A stretch of 20,865 nt of DNA from JBKCHH01 sp046302855 (GCA_046302855.1 JBKCHH010000027.1:1-20865); one strand, 5' to 3'. Shown: positions 1 to 8,462, numbered from the stretch's first letter. A program made the numbers and translations. The notes: generated by a model not told the origin, from the sequence alone.

Positions 1-317
1 ACCTCATCTTTTAAAGAAACATATAAAAGAGTTATGCTGTTTTCATCTTTTCTTGTTAAATATTCACCATATTGGCTATCTTCATTATATGCTGAATAGT
101 GGGGAAGTTTTTTTCTTCTTATTCCACCATCGCCATTTTCGCCCCTATATTGTTCTAATAAGCCATTAACCCTTTCATCAGCTTGGAAAATTTCTGGCTG
201 TGTTTCTAAAATGCCTTGATTAAGCAAAACTCCCCCTAACCATTCTAGCTGTTCTTTTGTGCCAACAAAAATTTGATTTTGGATTGCACCTGAAACTTTA
301 AAATAATATTGTGTCAT
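1..317 (-). CDS. Hypothetical protein, 3' end outside the window
   Basis: This is an open frame of 105 codons running off the left edge. It starts at an ATG at 317 with N-terminus MTQYYFKVSG. I do not recognise the family. The visible part is soluble and hydrophilic, with no signal peptide, no membrane segment and no cysteine. It has a Gly-rich acidic stretch (RGENGDGGIRRKK) at about residues 58-70, which looks like a surface loop. The gene lies 63 bases downstream of trpF on the same strand, so co-transcription is possible. No Shine-Dalgarno sequence precedes the ATG; a TATAAA hexamer lies a few bases upstream. Codon use looks like that of the neighbours. The reading frame is convincing; the function is unknown. 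Confidence 0.7.
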   Translation of the reverse strand, partial: MTQYYFKVSGAIQNQIFVGTKEQLEWLGGVLLNQGILETQPEIFQADERVNGLLEQYRGENGDGGIRRKKLPHYSAYNEDSQYGEYLTRKDENSITLLYVSLKDE

Positions 318-380
318 AGTTTTTTATAAGTTTTTCTATGCTTAAAAAGAAATTATTAAAAGTTGGTTAAATTATTATTT

Positions 381-998
381 TTACTTTTGGTTTACTGCCT
401 TCAAAAACTCAGCTATTAGTTTTTTAGATTTTTTGCCGTCCTTATTTTCTTCTAGTGAGGAAGATACATCTAGGTAGGTGGTATTTACTTTTTTCAAAGC
501 CTGCCGAACATTACTGGCATTTAATCCGCCAGATAGAAACCAAGGTTTTTGGCTTTTAAAATTCTCTAAAATTTTCCAATCAAAGGTTTTGCCACTGCCA
601 CCGTAATTAGCGGAATGGCTATCAAACAGTAAATAATCTGCCTTAGTAGTTATGCCCTCTAAATCTTTCGCGGTTTGAATTTGATAGGCCCTAATTATGG
701 GGAGTTTAAAATAGTTTTTTATTTCAATTAACTGCCCTTCCGTTTCATTGCCGTGAAGTTGGATTAAATCGAAAGGGAAGGTATCATAAACCTGCTTTAT
801 TTCATCTAGCGGAGAATTTACAAATACCCCCACCTTTTTTATTTTGTAATTTTTTGAGAAAATTTTGTTTTTTTCATAATCAAAATAGCGTATAGATTTT
901 TTGTAAAAGATAAAACCAGCGTATGAAACCTTGTTTTCTTCAAGAAAATCAAATATTTCAGCTGAATTAACCCCGCAAATTTTTATATTTAATGCCAT
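381..998 (-). CDS. trpF: Phosphoribosylanthranilate isomerase (TrpF)
   Basis: The product isomerises N-(5-phosphoribosyl)anthranilate to CdRP, the third step of tryptophan synthesis, in the cytoplasm. The 205 residues match the usual length of this small TIM barrel. Visible marks are the N-terminal KICG with catalytic Cys8, the general acid Asp126 in LLFDS, a GGSGKTFDW segment, the FLSGGLN strand-loop near residue 155, and the closing phosphate-binding region LDVSSSLEENKDGKKS. The start at 998 gives the normal N-terminus of the family, and AGGTGA lies nine bases before it. Its ATG overlaps, on the opposite strand, an ATG that opens the ileS fragment, so its upstream region is ileS-derived sequence. 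No trpE, trpD, trpC, trpB or trpA gene is nearby. The family call is firm; whether a full pathway exists cannot be seen. Confidence 0.93.
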   Translation of the reverse strand: MALNIKICGVNSAEIFDFLEENKVSYAGFIFYKKSIRYFDYEKNKIFSKNYKIKKVGVFVNSPLDEIKQVYDTFPFDLIQLHGNETEGQLIEIKNYFKLPIIRAYQIQTAKDLEGITTKADYLLFDSHSANYGGSGKTFDWKILENFKSQKPWFLSGGLNASNVRQALKKVNTTYLDVSSSLEENKDGKKSKKLIAEFLKAVNQK

Positions 999-1782
999 GC
1001 CTTCTGTTCACCTAACCAAGTTTCCACTAGAAAATAATCTACCATACTCGGCAGAAATTATCCAGCTAATTGATAAGATTCAAGCCATATGCAACACTGG
1101 TTTGGCTATAAGAAATGCCAACAATATTAGAATTCGCCAACCATTAAATGGGGCAGAAATTTTTGTAGAAAAAACTCTTGGGCAACAGTTAGAGCCTTAC
1201 TCAGACATCATAAGGGATGAGCTTAACTTGAAGCAGGTTTTTTTTAAAGAGTTTGAAGAAAATTTGGTAGAGAAAAAAATCTATATTGATCGCCCAAAAC
1301 TTGGCAAAAGGTTAGGGAGCCAGCTAAAAGAGGTAATAACTGCGGTTGCAAATAATAGCTGGGAAAAGGCCTCAAATGATGAAATTTTAATAGAGGGGAT
1401 AAGAATTTTTGCTGATGAGTATAAAATTATCATTCAACAAAAGGGCAACCCTAAAGCCTCCCTAGCCTTGCCTACTAACGATATTTTGGTGGCACTAGAT
1501 GTTAATTTAGATGAAAATTTAATTAACGAGGGCTTTGCCAGAGACCTAATTCGCCTAATTCAGCAATCCAGAAAAGAGGCAAAGCTAAACATTACCGATA
1601 GAATTAGGCTTAATTTACAGGCAGAGGAAAAATTCCTTAATTCTATAAAAAACTTCACGGACTTTATAAAAGAGCAAACACTGGTTGAGGAGCTATCTTT
1701 TTCTTATGCCGCTTTAACCCACACATTTGATAATCTAGCGATAGAGGATTTTAAAATAGCTATTAGTTTTAAGAAGGTTTGA
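997..1782 (+). pseudogene. ileS: C-terminal fragment of isoleucyl-tRNA synthetase (catalytic part missing)
   Basis: The 261-codon frame reads as the end of a family-II IleRS. SVHLTKFP opens the anticodon-binding helical domain. RIRQPL (about residue 45), an LGKRLG segment near 107, and the closing EGFARDLIRLIQQSRKEAKLNITDRI region near 178 are hallmarks of the IleRS C-terminus. The Rossmann fold, the editing domain and the HIGH and KMSKS motifs should lie upstream, but that DNA is trpF on the other strand. Homology stops within a few bases of 997. There is no internal stop or frameshift, and the end (TGA at 1780) is complete. No ribosome-binding site precedes the ATG at 997. It may be a decaying remnant, a separately translated half of a split synthetase, or an assembly join. 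The domain identity is firm; the status is open. Confidence 0.82.
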
Positions 1783-1836
1783 TAATTCTACCAATCTTGA
1801 CTTATTAAAACTCTTATCGTAAAGCTTGTTTCACTT

Positions 1837-2424
1837 ATGATTTTGCTAATAGATAATTTTGATAGTTTCACCTATAACCTAGTTCATTATATAGAGGGGT
1901 TGGGAAGTAGTGTAGAGGTCTATAGAAACAATAAAATTACCATTCCTGAAATTGAAAAAATGATTCGTATGGGAATGGTGAAAAAAATTGTTATTTCACC
2001 AGGGCCTTGCAATCCAGATAAGGCTGGGGTTACGCTAGAAGTAATAGAAAAATTCTACAAAGAAATTCCAATTTTAGGCGTGTGTTTAGGGCATCAAGCT
2101 ATTATTCAAGCCTTTGGTGGCAAGGTTGTAAAGGGCAAAGAGCCTGTGCATGGCAAGATTTTTGATATAACTCATAATGGCAAGGGCTTATTTAAAGGAA
2201 TAAAATCGCCTTTTAAGGCAACTAGATACCATTCTTTAATTGGGGAAATAAAATCCCTGCCAAAGGATTTAAAAATTACCGCCACCACTAAAGAAAAAAC
2301 AGGGGAAGAGGTGATAATGGCGGTGGAGCATAAAAAATATCCTGTTTATGGCGTTCAATTTCATCCAGAAAGTATTGCTTCAGAATTTGGCAAAGAGCTA
2401 CTGGCTAATTTTTTAAAACTATAA
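1837..2424 (+). CDS. trpG: Anthranilate / aminodeoxychorismate synthase glutamine amidotransferase subunit (TrpG/PabA)
   Basis: This is a class I glutamine amidotransferase of 195 residues, the standard length. It releases ammonia from glutamine for a chorismate-using partner: TrpE for anthranilate or PabB for folate. Seen directly are the DNFDSFTYNL start, the oxyanion segment SPGPCNP at 54-60, the nucleophile Cys83 in GVCLGHQ, RYHSL at 130-134, and His176 and Glu178 in VQFHPES. Neither trpE nor pabB is in the window, and trpF lies nearby on the other strand, so the tryptophan and folate roles cannot be separated. The gene starts 54 bases after the ileS fragment with no Shine-Dalgarno. A weak TTGACT/TAAAGC pair would place the transcript start only a few bases ahead of the ATG. 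It converges on gatC with a 16-base gap. Confidence 0.93.
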   Translation: MILLIDNFDSFTYNLVHYIEGLGSSVEVYRNNKITIPEIEKMIRMGMVKKIVISPGPCNPDKAGVTLEVIEKFYKEIPILGVCLGHQAIIQAFGGKVVKGKEPVHGKIFDITHNGKGLFKGIKSPFKATRYHSLIGEIKSLPKDLKITATTKEKTGEEVIMAVEHKKYPVYGVQFHPESIASEFGKELLANFLKL

Positions 2425-2440
2425 GTAAGTGGATAGCCTA

Positions 2441-2731
2441 TTACTCTGCGTCCACCACTCTTGGCACTACAAAGCAGTTTAGGAATTTATTTTCGGTATT
2501 GGCAAGCAAATCTTCGGCATAACCGCCATCTTTAACTTCATCCTTATGTAAGGTTAGTTGCGGATTTTCGCTACTGGTAAAATCATCTGAACTTATTTTT
2601 AGGCTACTTAGCTGTTCAATAAAGCCAAAAATGTTGCTTAGGTCTTTTTGTAAACCGGCAAGTTCATCTTGCTTAACCTCAATTCTAGCAAGGCTTGCAA
2701 TTTTCTTGACTGTTTTTTCATCTACCTTCAT
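2441..2731 (-). CDS. gatC: Aspartyl/glutamyl-tRNA amidotransferase subunit C (GatC)
   Basis: GatC is the small subunit that wraps around and stabilises the GatA-GatB heterodimer. That complex converts Glu-tRNA(Gln) or Asp-tRNA(Asn) to the amidated forms. The 96 residues are the normal length. The N-terminal helix has the family pattern (VKKIASLARIEV), followed by LQKDLSNIFGFIEQL and the conserved end FVVPRVVDAE. In many genomes gatC directly precedes gatA and gatB; here the next gene downstream, trpG, is convergent and neither gatA nor gatB is present, so they must lie elsewhere. Its start at 2731 is 36 bases from the divergent mrdA start. No Shine-Dalgarno is visible. Confidence 0.9.
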   Translation of the reverse strand: MKVDEKTVKKIASLARIEVKQDELAGLQKDLSNIFGFIEQLSSLKISSDDFTSSENPQLTLHKDEVKDGGYAEDLLANTENKFLNCFVVPRVVDAE

Positions 2732-2767
2732 ATATATTTTTTACCCAAAATTATCACGAATATTATA

Positions 2768-4750
2768 ATGGCCTTAAACGCTGAAAGCAAGGATTTTACA
2801 CGCAGAGCTTTTGTTATTGGGGGCTTTAAACTCTCGTTATTTTCTGTTCTAATTGGCAGGTTGTATTATCTGCAGGTTATGAAAAGCGAAGAGTTTGAGC
2901 TAATGTCTGAAAATAATCGCATCCGCATTATTCCAATTTTTCCTAAAAGGGGTATTATTTATGATAAGAATGATAAAATTATCGCCACCAACAAACGCAA
3001 TTTTGAACTGCTTATTAATACCAGAAATGAGCAGGAATTAATGAAAACCCTAGATGGCTTAGAATCCATACTGGGCTTGGGTAGGGTGGATATAGATGAG
3101 ATTTTATACAATATTAACCAAACCAAAAAACAAAGGAGCTTTTATATAATAAAAGACCTATCTTGGAACGAGGTGGTGGATTTAGAATTCCATAAAAGTC
3201 GCCTGCCTGCCTCTGCGGTGATAGAAACCAATATTAGATATTATAACTTCCCTGAATCATTCTGCCATATTATTGGCTATGTTTCTAAATTTGATAAAAA
3301 GCTTGCCTCACCCACCACAAAAAATAACCTAAGAGAATTCCGCATAGGCCTAACCGGCTTAGAAAAAAGGTATGATAGCGAGCTAAGTGGCGATATGGGC
3401 TTTGATAATGTTGAGGTAAATTCAAAAGGCAGGGTTATTAGAAAAATCTCTCGCAAAAGCCCCACCATTGGGCAAGATTTAAAGCTAACCATAGATGTAG
3501 ATTTGCAAGAATATCTAAATGGCCTGTTAAAGGGTCAGGGTGGGAAGTTTAGGGAAGGCGGCTCTGCCTGCTTGTTAGATATTGAAACGGGGGATGTCTT
3601 AGCTCTAGCCTCACTTCCAAACTATAATGCCAATTTGTTTGTAAAGGGGATAGATAAAAATGCCTATGAACTGCTGGAGAAAGATCCAGATGCTCCCTTT
3701 CGAGATAAAACCATTAGGGGCCTATATTCTCCCGGTTCCACTTTTAAGCTAGTAACTGCTCTGGCTGGTTTGGAGCTAGGGATTATTAATGAATTCACCG
3801 AATTCTATTGCCCCGGTTATTACGATTTAGCCAATAAAAGATACAACTGCTGGTATAAACAGGGGCATGCTTCTATGAATGTGGTGCGTGCCATTGCCCA
3901 ATCTTGCAATGTGTTTTTCTATGAGCTTGCCATTAGAATAGGGGTAGATAAGCTAGCTGAATATTCAAGAAAGTTGGGTCTTGGCACAATTACAGGTATT
4001 GAGCTTGAAAATGAGCAAAGTGGCCTAGTGCCAGATCAAGAATGGAAGAAAAAAATCTATAACAAGCCATGGTATGCGGGCGAAACCTTAAGCGTTGGTA
4101 TTGGGCAAAGCTATACTCTCACAACACCTGTGCAACTAGCCGTAATGGTTGCCAAAATAGCCTCTGGCAATTTAGCCATAAAGCCAACCTTAATAAAAAA
4201 AGAACCAATTGATCCAGATAATGAACCGATAGAGTCTGATAAAACAAAGTTGCAAGAAACAGAAATAAGCAAGGTTATAGAAAAAATAAAGGCAAATGAT
4301 TCTAGCTTTAATAAAGATGCTTTGGATATTGTAAGAAAAGGCATGGCAAGGGCGGTTGCACACCCATCTGGCACTTTGCATTATTATAATCCAAACGATA
4401 AAAAATATCTATTTGCTGGAAAAACGGGAACGGTGCAGGTGGTTAGCAAAAAAACCTTTGAAGAATTTGGCGATAAGAAAGAAACTAGAAATCACTCCCT
4501 ATTTATTGGTTTTGCCCCAGCTGAGGAACCCAAATATGCAGTTTCTGTAGTAATAGAACATGGTGGTATGGGTAGCGGTTTGGCAGGCTCTATAGGCAAT
4601 AGAATCTTGCAAAAAACCATGAAGAAGTATGAAAATATTTTACCAGCCAGCCCTGCTGTTTTACCTGTAGATAATAATATTCCTGCCACTAACAAGGTTA
4701 TAGAAGAAGAGCAAAAAATCATCATTCCTAAAAACCAACCGGAAGATTAG
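2768..4750 (+). CDS. mrdA: Penicillin-binding protein 2, elongasome peptidoglycan transpeptidase
   Basis: This is a monofunctional class B PBP that cross-links peptidoglycan during lateral wall growth together with RodA. The 660 residues match the family. A single N-terminal membrane anchor (about residues 15-37) is followed by a PBP-dimerisation region with the KRGIIYD motif near 60. The transpeptidase domain has nucleophile Ser324 and Lys327 in GSTFK, the SCN motif at Ser379 and the KTG triad at Lys552. All three motifs are intact, so the enzyme should be active and beta-lactam-sensitive. The start at 2768 puts the anchor close to the N-terminus; earlier in-frame codons overlap gatC. A hydrophilic tail ends the protein. 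The usual partners mreC, mreD and rodA are not adjacent. A cell wall of some kind is implied. Confidence 0.94.
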   Translation: MALNAESKDFTRRAFVIGGFKLSLFSVLIGRLYYLQVMKSEEFELMSENNRIRIIPIFPKRGIIYDKNDKIIATNKRNFELLINTRNEQELMKTLDGLESILGLGRVDIDEILYNINQTKKQRSFYIIKDLSWNEVVDLEFHKSRLPASAVIETNIRYYNFPESFCHIIGYVSKFDKKLASPTTKNNLREFRIGLTGLEKRYDSELSGDMGFDNVEVNSKGRVIRKISRKSPTIGQDLKLTIDVDLQEYLNGLLKGQGGKFREGGSACLLDIETGDVLALASLPNYNANLFVKGIDKNAYELLEKDPDAPFRDKTIRGLYSPGSTFKLVTALAGLELGIINEFTEFYCPGYYDLANKRYNCWYKQGHASMNVVRAIAQSCNVFFYELAIRIGVDKLAEYSRKLGLGTITGIELENEQSGLVPDQEWKKKIYNKPWYAGETLSVGIGQSYTLTTPVQLAVMVAKIASGNLAIKPTLIKKEPIDPDNEPIESDKTKLQETEISKVIEKIKANDSSFNKDALDIVRKGMARAVAHPSGTLHYYNPNDKKYLFAGKTGTVQVVSKKTFEEFGDKKETRNHSLFIGFAPAEEPKYAVSVVIEHGGMGSGLAGSIGNRILQKTMKKYENILPASPAVLPVDNNIPATNKVIEEEQKIIIPKNQPED

Positions 4751-4788
4751 GCTGGAAGTGTTTGCCACAATTCCTTTATCCCCCCCAA

Positions 4789-7092
4789 CTACCCCCTATT
4801 ATAAAAGGCGCTGGAGATGGCTGAAATGTTTAGAATATCAGATGCTCCAGATTTAAAAGGAACCACCTGCACTGCCTTATCAAAGCCAATTAAAACGGGG
4901 CCAATGATAGTGCCACCACCTAACTCTGCCAGTAGCTTCGAGGCAATATGGGCGGAATTTAAATTTGGCATAATTAAAATATTGGCTGGTTTTGAAAGCC
5001 GGCAGAAGGGGTAAAGCTCCATTAAGCTGGCATTTAGGGCTACTTCTGCGGTTAAATCACCATCAAATTCAAATGAAACCTTTTCTTTTTCTAGAATTTT
5101 TACCGCCTCTTGAATTTTAGGTAAATCTTTATGTTTTGGATTACCAAAATTACTATAGGTTAAAAAGGCAACGCGTGGCTCTTGACCAAAAATTTCAGCA
5201 AATGCAGCCGTTTGCTTAGCAATTAAGGCAAGTGATTTCGCATCAGTATCGCAGTGCATAGCGGTATCTGCCAAAAAGATAGTTTGCCCCTTGGGAGAAA
5301 TGAAAATTGAAATGCCAATAATCCTCTGCGAGGCTTTAGTATCAACCACCTTCATTACCGCCCCGATGGATTCATTAAAGGTTCTGGTTAAGCCAGTAAC
5401 CATAAGGTCTGCCTCACCCAGTTCTAGCATGCAGGAAGCATAATAGTTCCTATCATTTTTAACCAATCTTCTTAAATCTCTTTTTATGAAGCCTTTGCGG
5501 TTTAGCTTATTGTATAGATGTTCTATGTAGCGTTCGTTATTTTGCTCATCCTTCCAAGAATTTACAATTTTTAGCCCAGCTGCGTCAGAAACGCCAATTT
5601 CTTTTAATACTTGGCGGATTTCTGGCTCTCTACCCACCAAAATTGCCTTGCCATATTGGTTTTCCACCCACTGCAAAGCGGCCCTTATAGAAGATTCTTC
5701 CTCGCCTTCTGCAAAAACTAGAGTTTTTGGGTTTTCTACCAGTTGCTTGTTTATTAACTGTAGTACATTGAGCGCTGGGTTTAGCTTAGCAGAAAGATGT
5801 TCTTTATAAGCCTCCATATCCTCAATTCTTTTTCTGGCCACACCTGTTTCCATAGCAGCTTTAGCTACGGCAGAAGAAACCTCTGCAATTAGCCTTGGAT
5901 CAAAAGGAGATGGGATTATATATTCTGGCCCAAATACTTTTCTTTTGCCACCATATGCCTTTGCCACTTCTTCTGGCACTGGTTGGCGGGCAAGCCTTGC
6001 AATGGCACGGGCGGCTGCAATTTTCATCTCTTGATTTATTGCCTTAGCACGCACATCTAAAGCCCCACGAAAAATATATGGGAAGCCAAGCACATTATTC
6101 ACCTGATTATTATAATCAGAACGGCCAGTAGCAATAATAGCATCATCTCGCACCTCCTTTACCTCTTCTGGCGTAATTTCAGGGTCTGGATTTGCCATGG
6201 CGAAAATTAGCGGATTTTTTGCCATGGTCTTAACCATAGCCTTAGTAATTGCCCCCTTTTCAGAAAGCCCCATAAATACATCTGCCCCCCTTATTGCATC
6301 TTCTAGCGTTCTATCTTTAGTGTCATAGGCAAATTTTTCCTTCCATTGATTCATAGATTCTTTTCTGCCCTTATAGATAACCCCAACCCTATCTACTAGT
6401 AGGGCGTGCTTTACCCCAACCTCCTTAATTAAATCTATACAGGCAATACCTGCTGCCCCAGCACCTAGCAGAACGAATTTAAGGTCTTCAAGTTTTTTGC
6501 CAGTTAGGTGGGCGGCGTTAATAAGCCCAGCTGTGGCAATTATGGCGGTGCCGTGTTGATCATCATGAAAAACCGGAATATCCATTATTTCCTTTAGTTT
6601 TTCTTCAATAATGAAGCATTCTGGTGATTTTATATCCTCAAGATTAATGCCACCCCAGCTTGGCCCCAGATATTTTACGGCATTAACAAATTCATCTACT
6701 TCTTCGGTATCTACCTCTATATCTATGGCATCTATATCAGCAAACCTTTTGAACAAAACTGCCTTGCCTTCCATTACTGGTTTTGAGGCTAATGCCCCCA
6801 AATTTCCAAGCCCTAAAACGGCAGTGCCGTTAGAAATTACTGCCACAAAATTACTTTTTGCGGTATAGTCATAGGCAGCATCTGCATCTTTATAAATTTC
6901 GATACAAGGGGCGGCAACACCCGGAGAATAGGCAAGGGCAAGATCCCTTTGCGAAATAAGGGGCTTGGTGGGCAAAATTCCAACCTTACCCGGAATGCCG
7001 TCCTTATGGAACTTTAAGGCCTCTGGGCTAGTATAGGTGAATTCCTTTTTATTGATTTCGTTTGTTTGATTTGCGTGTGGTTTTTTGCTCAT
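4789..7092 (-). CDS. maeB: NADP-dependent malic enzyme with C-terminal phosphotransacetylase-like domain (MaeB)
   Basis: The product decarboxylates malate to pyruvate with NADP(H), linking the TCA cycle to pyruvate and NADPH. At 767 residues it is the long hybrid form. The malic N domain (about 25-165) has SPGVAAPC, the VLGLGNLG loop at 93-99, and PVMEGKAVLFK with the active-site lysine region. Metal ligands lie in LEDI (151-154) and FHDDQHGTA (from 176). The Rossmann loop GAGAAG is at 210-215. From about 440 onward a phosphotransacetylase-type domain follows (LVFAEGEE, ILVGREPEIR, ending near SAFYNRG); in this family it usually serves regulation by acetyl-CoA rather than catalysis. The gene ends 38 bases from mrdA, convergent. 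A G-rich stretch with a run of seven lies just past the stop codon. No Shine-Dalgarno is visible. Confidence 0.95.
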   Translation of the reverse strand: MSKKPHANQTNEINKKEFTYTSPEALKFHKDGIPGKVGILPTKPLISQRDLALAYSPGVAAPCIEIYKDADAAYDYTAKSNFVAVISNGTAVLGLGNLGALASKPVMEGKAVLFKRFADIDAIDIEVDTEEVDEFVNAVKYLGPSWGGINLEDIKSPECFIIEEKLKEIMDIPVFHDDQHGTAIIATAGLINAAHLTGKKLEDLKFVLLGAGAAGIACIDLIKEVGVKHALLVDRVGVIYKGRKESMNQWKEKFAYDTKDRTLEDAIRGADVFMGLSEKGAITKAMVKTMAKNPLIFAMANPDPEITPEEVKEVRDDAIIATGRSDYNNQVNNVLGFPYIFRGALDVRAKAINQEMKIAAARAIARLARQPVPEEVAKAYGGKRKVFGPEYIIPSPFDPRLIAEVSSAVAKAAMETGVARKRIEDMEAYKEHLSAKLNPALNVLQLINKQLVENPKTLVFAEGEEESSIRAALQWVENQYGKAILVGREPEIRQVLKEIGVSDAAGLKIVNSWKDEQNNERYIEHLYNKLNRKGFIKRDLRRLVKNDRNYYASCMLELGEADLMVTGLTRTFNESIGAVMKVVDTKASQRIIGISIFISPKGQTIFLADTAMHCDTDAKSLALIAKQTAAFAEIFGQEPRVAFLTYSNFGNPKHKDLPKIQEAVKILEKEKVSFEFDGDLTAEVALNASLMELYPFCRLSKPANILIMPNLNSAHIASKLLAELGGGTIIGPVLIGFDKAVQVVPFKSGASDILNISAISSAFYNRG

Positions 7093-7155
7093 TTTTTCTT
7101 AGGTTTACTACAATTTAGGGTTGAATAATTTATGGAAGGAAGATAAAAACTTATC

Positions 7156-7188
7156 GCATAAAAGCAACAGCATAAAATGTTGCTATGC
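7156..7188. promoter_or_regulatory. Imperfect dyad between divergent maeB and HIT-family genes
   Basis: AGCAAC (7163-7168) and GTTGCT (7179-7184) form a six-base stem around a ten-base loop. GCAT (7156-7159) and ATGC (7185-7188) extend it after a three-base bulge. It sits in the 145-base divergent space, about 15 bases upstream of the likely -35 box of the HIT gene. It could be an operator half-site pair or a transcribed hairpin. The symmetry is seen directly; any function is inferred. Confidence 0.4.
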
Positions 7189-7203
7189 ACAAAATTTCTG
7201 TGC

Positions 7204-7231
7204 TAGACTTATTTTTCAACTTAAATATAAA
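7204..7231 (+). promoter_or_regulatory. Putative sigma-70 promoter of the HIT-family gene
   Basis: TAGACT (7204-7209), a 16-base spacer and TATAAA (7226-7231) form a good sigma-70 pair. The expected transcription start is at about 7238, which is the A of the ATG itself, so the messenger would be leaderless or nearly so. No Shine-Dalgarno lies upstream, which is consistent. The same TAGACT/TATAAA pair appears ahead of the DUF1328 gene. Confidence 0.5.
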
Positions 7232-7237
7232 AGTTAA

Positions 7238-7645
7238 ATGCGGATATTCTTTGTAGATAAAAAATTAGCAGAAGATACCTTTGTTCTAGGTGATCTTGAA
7301 ATGAGCCGAGTGTTAGTAATGGATAATGCTAACTTCCCTTGGCTGGTGGTGGTTCCTAAAGTATATAATGTTTCTGAAGTATTTGAATTAACCCCCAAAC
7401 AAAGGCAAAAGATTTTAGATGAGGTTGTGCAGGTATCCAAAATACTAAAAAAAACCTTCGATGCGGAAAAAATAAATATTGCCACCTTTGGCAATAAGGT
7501 GCGACAATTGCACTTTCACATAATTGCTAGGTTTGAAGATGACATTGCTTGGCCAGAGCCAGTTTGGGGTTTTGGTAGCAAAAAATACCATCCTGAAGTA
7601 AAAAATATGATGATAAAAAAACTCCAACCAGTGCTAAAAGGTTAA
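7238..7645 (+). CDS. HIT-domain (histidine triad) nucleotide-binding protein
   Basis: This is a small cytoplasmic protein of the HIT superfamily, whose members hydrolyse or transfer nucleoside phosphates. The 135 residues are typical. The signature region is QLHFHIIAR followed by the alphaproteobacterial-type tail DDIAWPEPVWG. His92 and His94 are present, His94 being the position of the usual nucleophile. The third histidine of the H-x-H-x-H motif is replaced by Ile96, as I recall for this proteobacterial subgroup. An early LVVVPK strand and the NIATFGN segment complete the fold. The substrate is unknown. The gene is divergent from maeB and ends ten bases from the convergent tatD stop. The family call is firm; no gene symbol is justified. 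Confidence 0.88.
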   Translation: MRIFFVDKKLAEDTFVLGDLEMSRVLVMDNANFPWLVVVPKVYNVSEVFELTPKQRQKILDEVVQVSKILKKTFDAEKINIATFGNKVRQLHFHIIARFEDDIAWPEPVWGFGSKKYHPEVKNMMIKKLQPVLKG

Positions 7646-7655
7646 AAAAACGAAG

Positions 7656-8462
7656 CTACTCTTCTAATTTTACCCTACTAAAAAGGTTAAGGTAGTTTTG
7701 GGTGGTGTGGTGCTGGATTGTTTCAAAAGATTGGTTTTTTAAATTGGCAATAAATTTGGCAGTTTCTTTTAAGTAGGCGGGCTGGTTTGGCTTACCCCTG
7801 TATGGATTGGGGGCAAGGTAGGGCGAATCTGTTTCTATTAAAAGGTTTTCTAGTGGTAGATTCATAACAATCTTTTGTAAATCGGTTGCGGTTTTAAAGG
7901 TTATGATGCCAGAAATTGATATGTAAAAACCCAAATCTAGTGCTTTTTTGGCTAAGTTTTCAGAAGAGGTAAAACAGTGAAGAACGGCTGTAAATGGGCT
8001 TTTTTTCATCTCTTTTGTTAGTATTTGGGCGGTATCTTCATCTGCATTTCTGCTGTGGATTATAAGGGGAAGGTTATTTTCCCTTGCTAAGTCAATATGG
8101 AGCAAAAATGAATCTATTTGGTTGGTTTTGTTAGAGTGGTTATAGTGATAATCTAGCCCAGTTTCGCCAATACCAGTTACTTTATTGTTCTGTGTATGTA
8201 TCTGTAGTTTTTCTTTTAAGGTGTAAAGAGAATTTTGCTTTAAGGTGCTATCGGTTTCATGTGGGTGGATGCCAATGGAGGCGAATATGTTTGGATGCTT
8301 TTCAGCTATTGCAATTATTGCGGGTAGTTCATCTAATTTTGTGCCAATGGTTTGCAACAATTTAACACCATTATTTTTGGCATTAGAGACGGTTTCTTTT
8401 AAATTGGTATTAAGTTCAGGATAATTAAGATGGCAGTGCGAATCGCTTAAAAAACTATACAT
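7656..8462 (-). CDS. tatD: TatD-family metal-dependent deoxyribonuclease
   Basis: This is a TIM-barrel metallohydrolase of the TatD/YcfH family, generally taken to be a 3'-5' DNase or DNA-quality enzyme in the cytoplasm. The 268 residues match the family. Metal and active-site residues are in place: His9 and His11 in DSHCHLNYPE, Glu100 in GIGETGLDYHY, His136 in LIIHSRN, His162 in LHCFTSS and Asp212 in IETDSPYLAP. In many proteobacteria it follows metG; here metG is absent and 255 non-coding bases lie upstream. The likely -10 (TAATAT, with TTGTAA 16 bases further up) lies about nine bases before the ATG, so the leader would be extremely short. No Shine-Dalgarno is present. Confidence 0.93.
   Translation of the reverse strand: MYSFLSDSHCHLNYPELNTNLKETVSNAKNNGVKLLQTIGTKLDELPAIIAIAEKHPNIFASIGIHPHETDSTLKQNSLYTLKEKLQIHTQNNKVTGIGETGLDYHYNHSNKTNQIDSFLLHIDLARENNLPLIIHSRNADEDTAQILTKEMKKSPFTAVLHCFTSSENLAKKALDLGFYISISGIITFKTATDLQKIVMNLPLENLLIETDSPYLAPNPYRGKPNQPAYLKETAKFIANLKNQSFETIQHHTTQNYLNLFSRVKLEE

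Noticed and set aside
931..996. Extending the ileS fragment upstream to the TTG at 931
   Set aside because: The added 22 residues are antisense trpF and bear no likeness to IleRS; homology begins at about 997.
4780..4796. Runs of seven and five C between mrdA and maeB, as a second slippage locus
   Set aside because: The longer run lies outside both coding regions, past the maeB stop codon, and the shorter one covers only the last maeB codons, so slippage would not switch a protein on or off.
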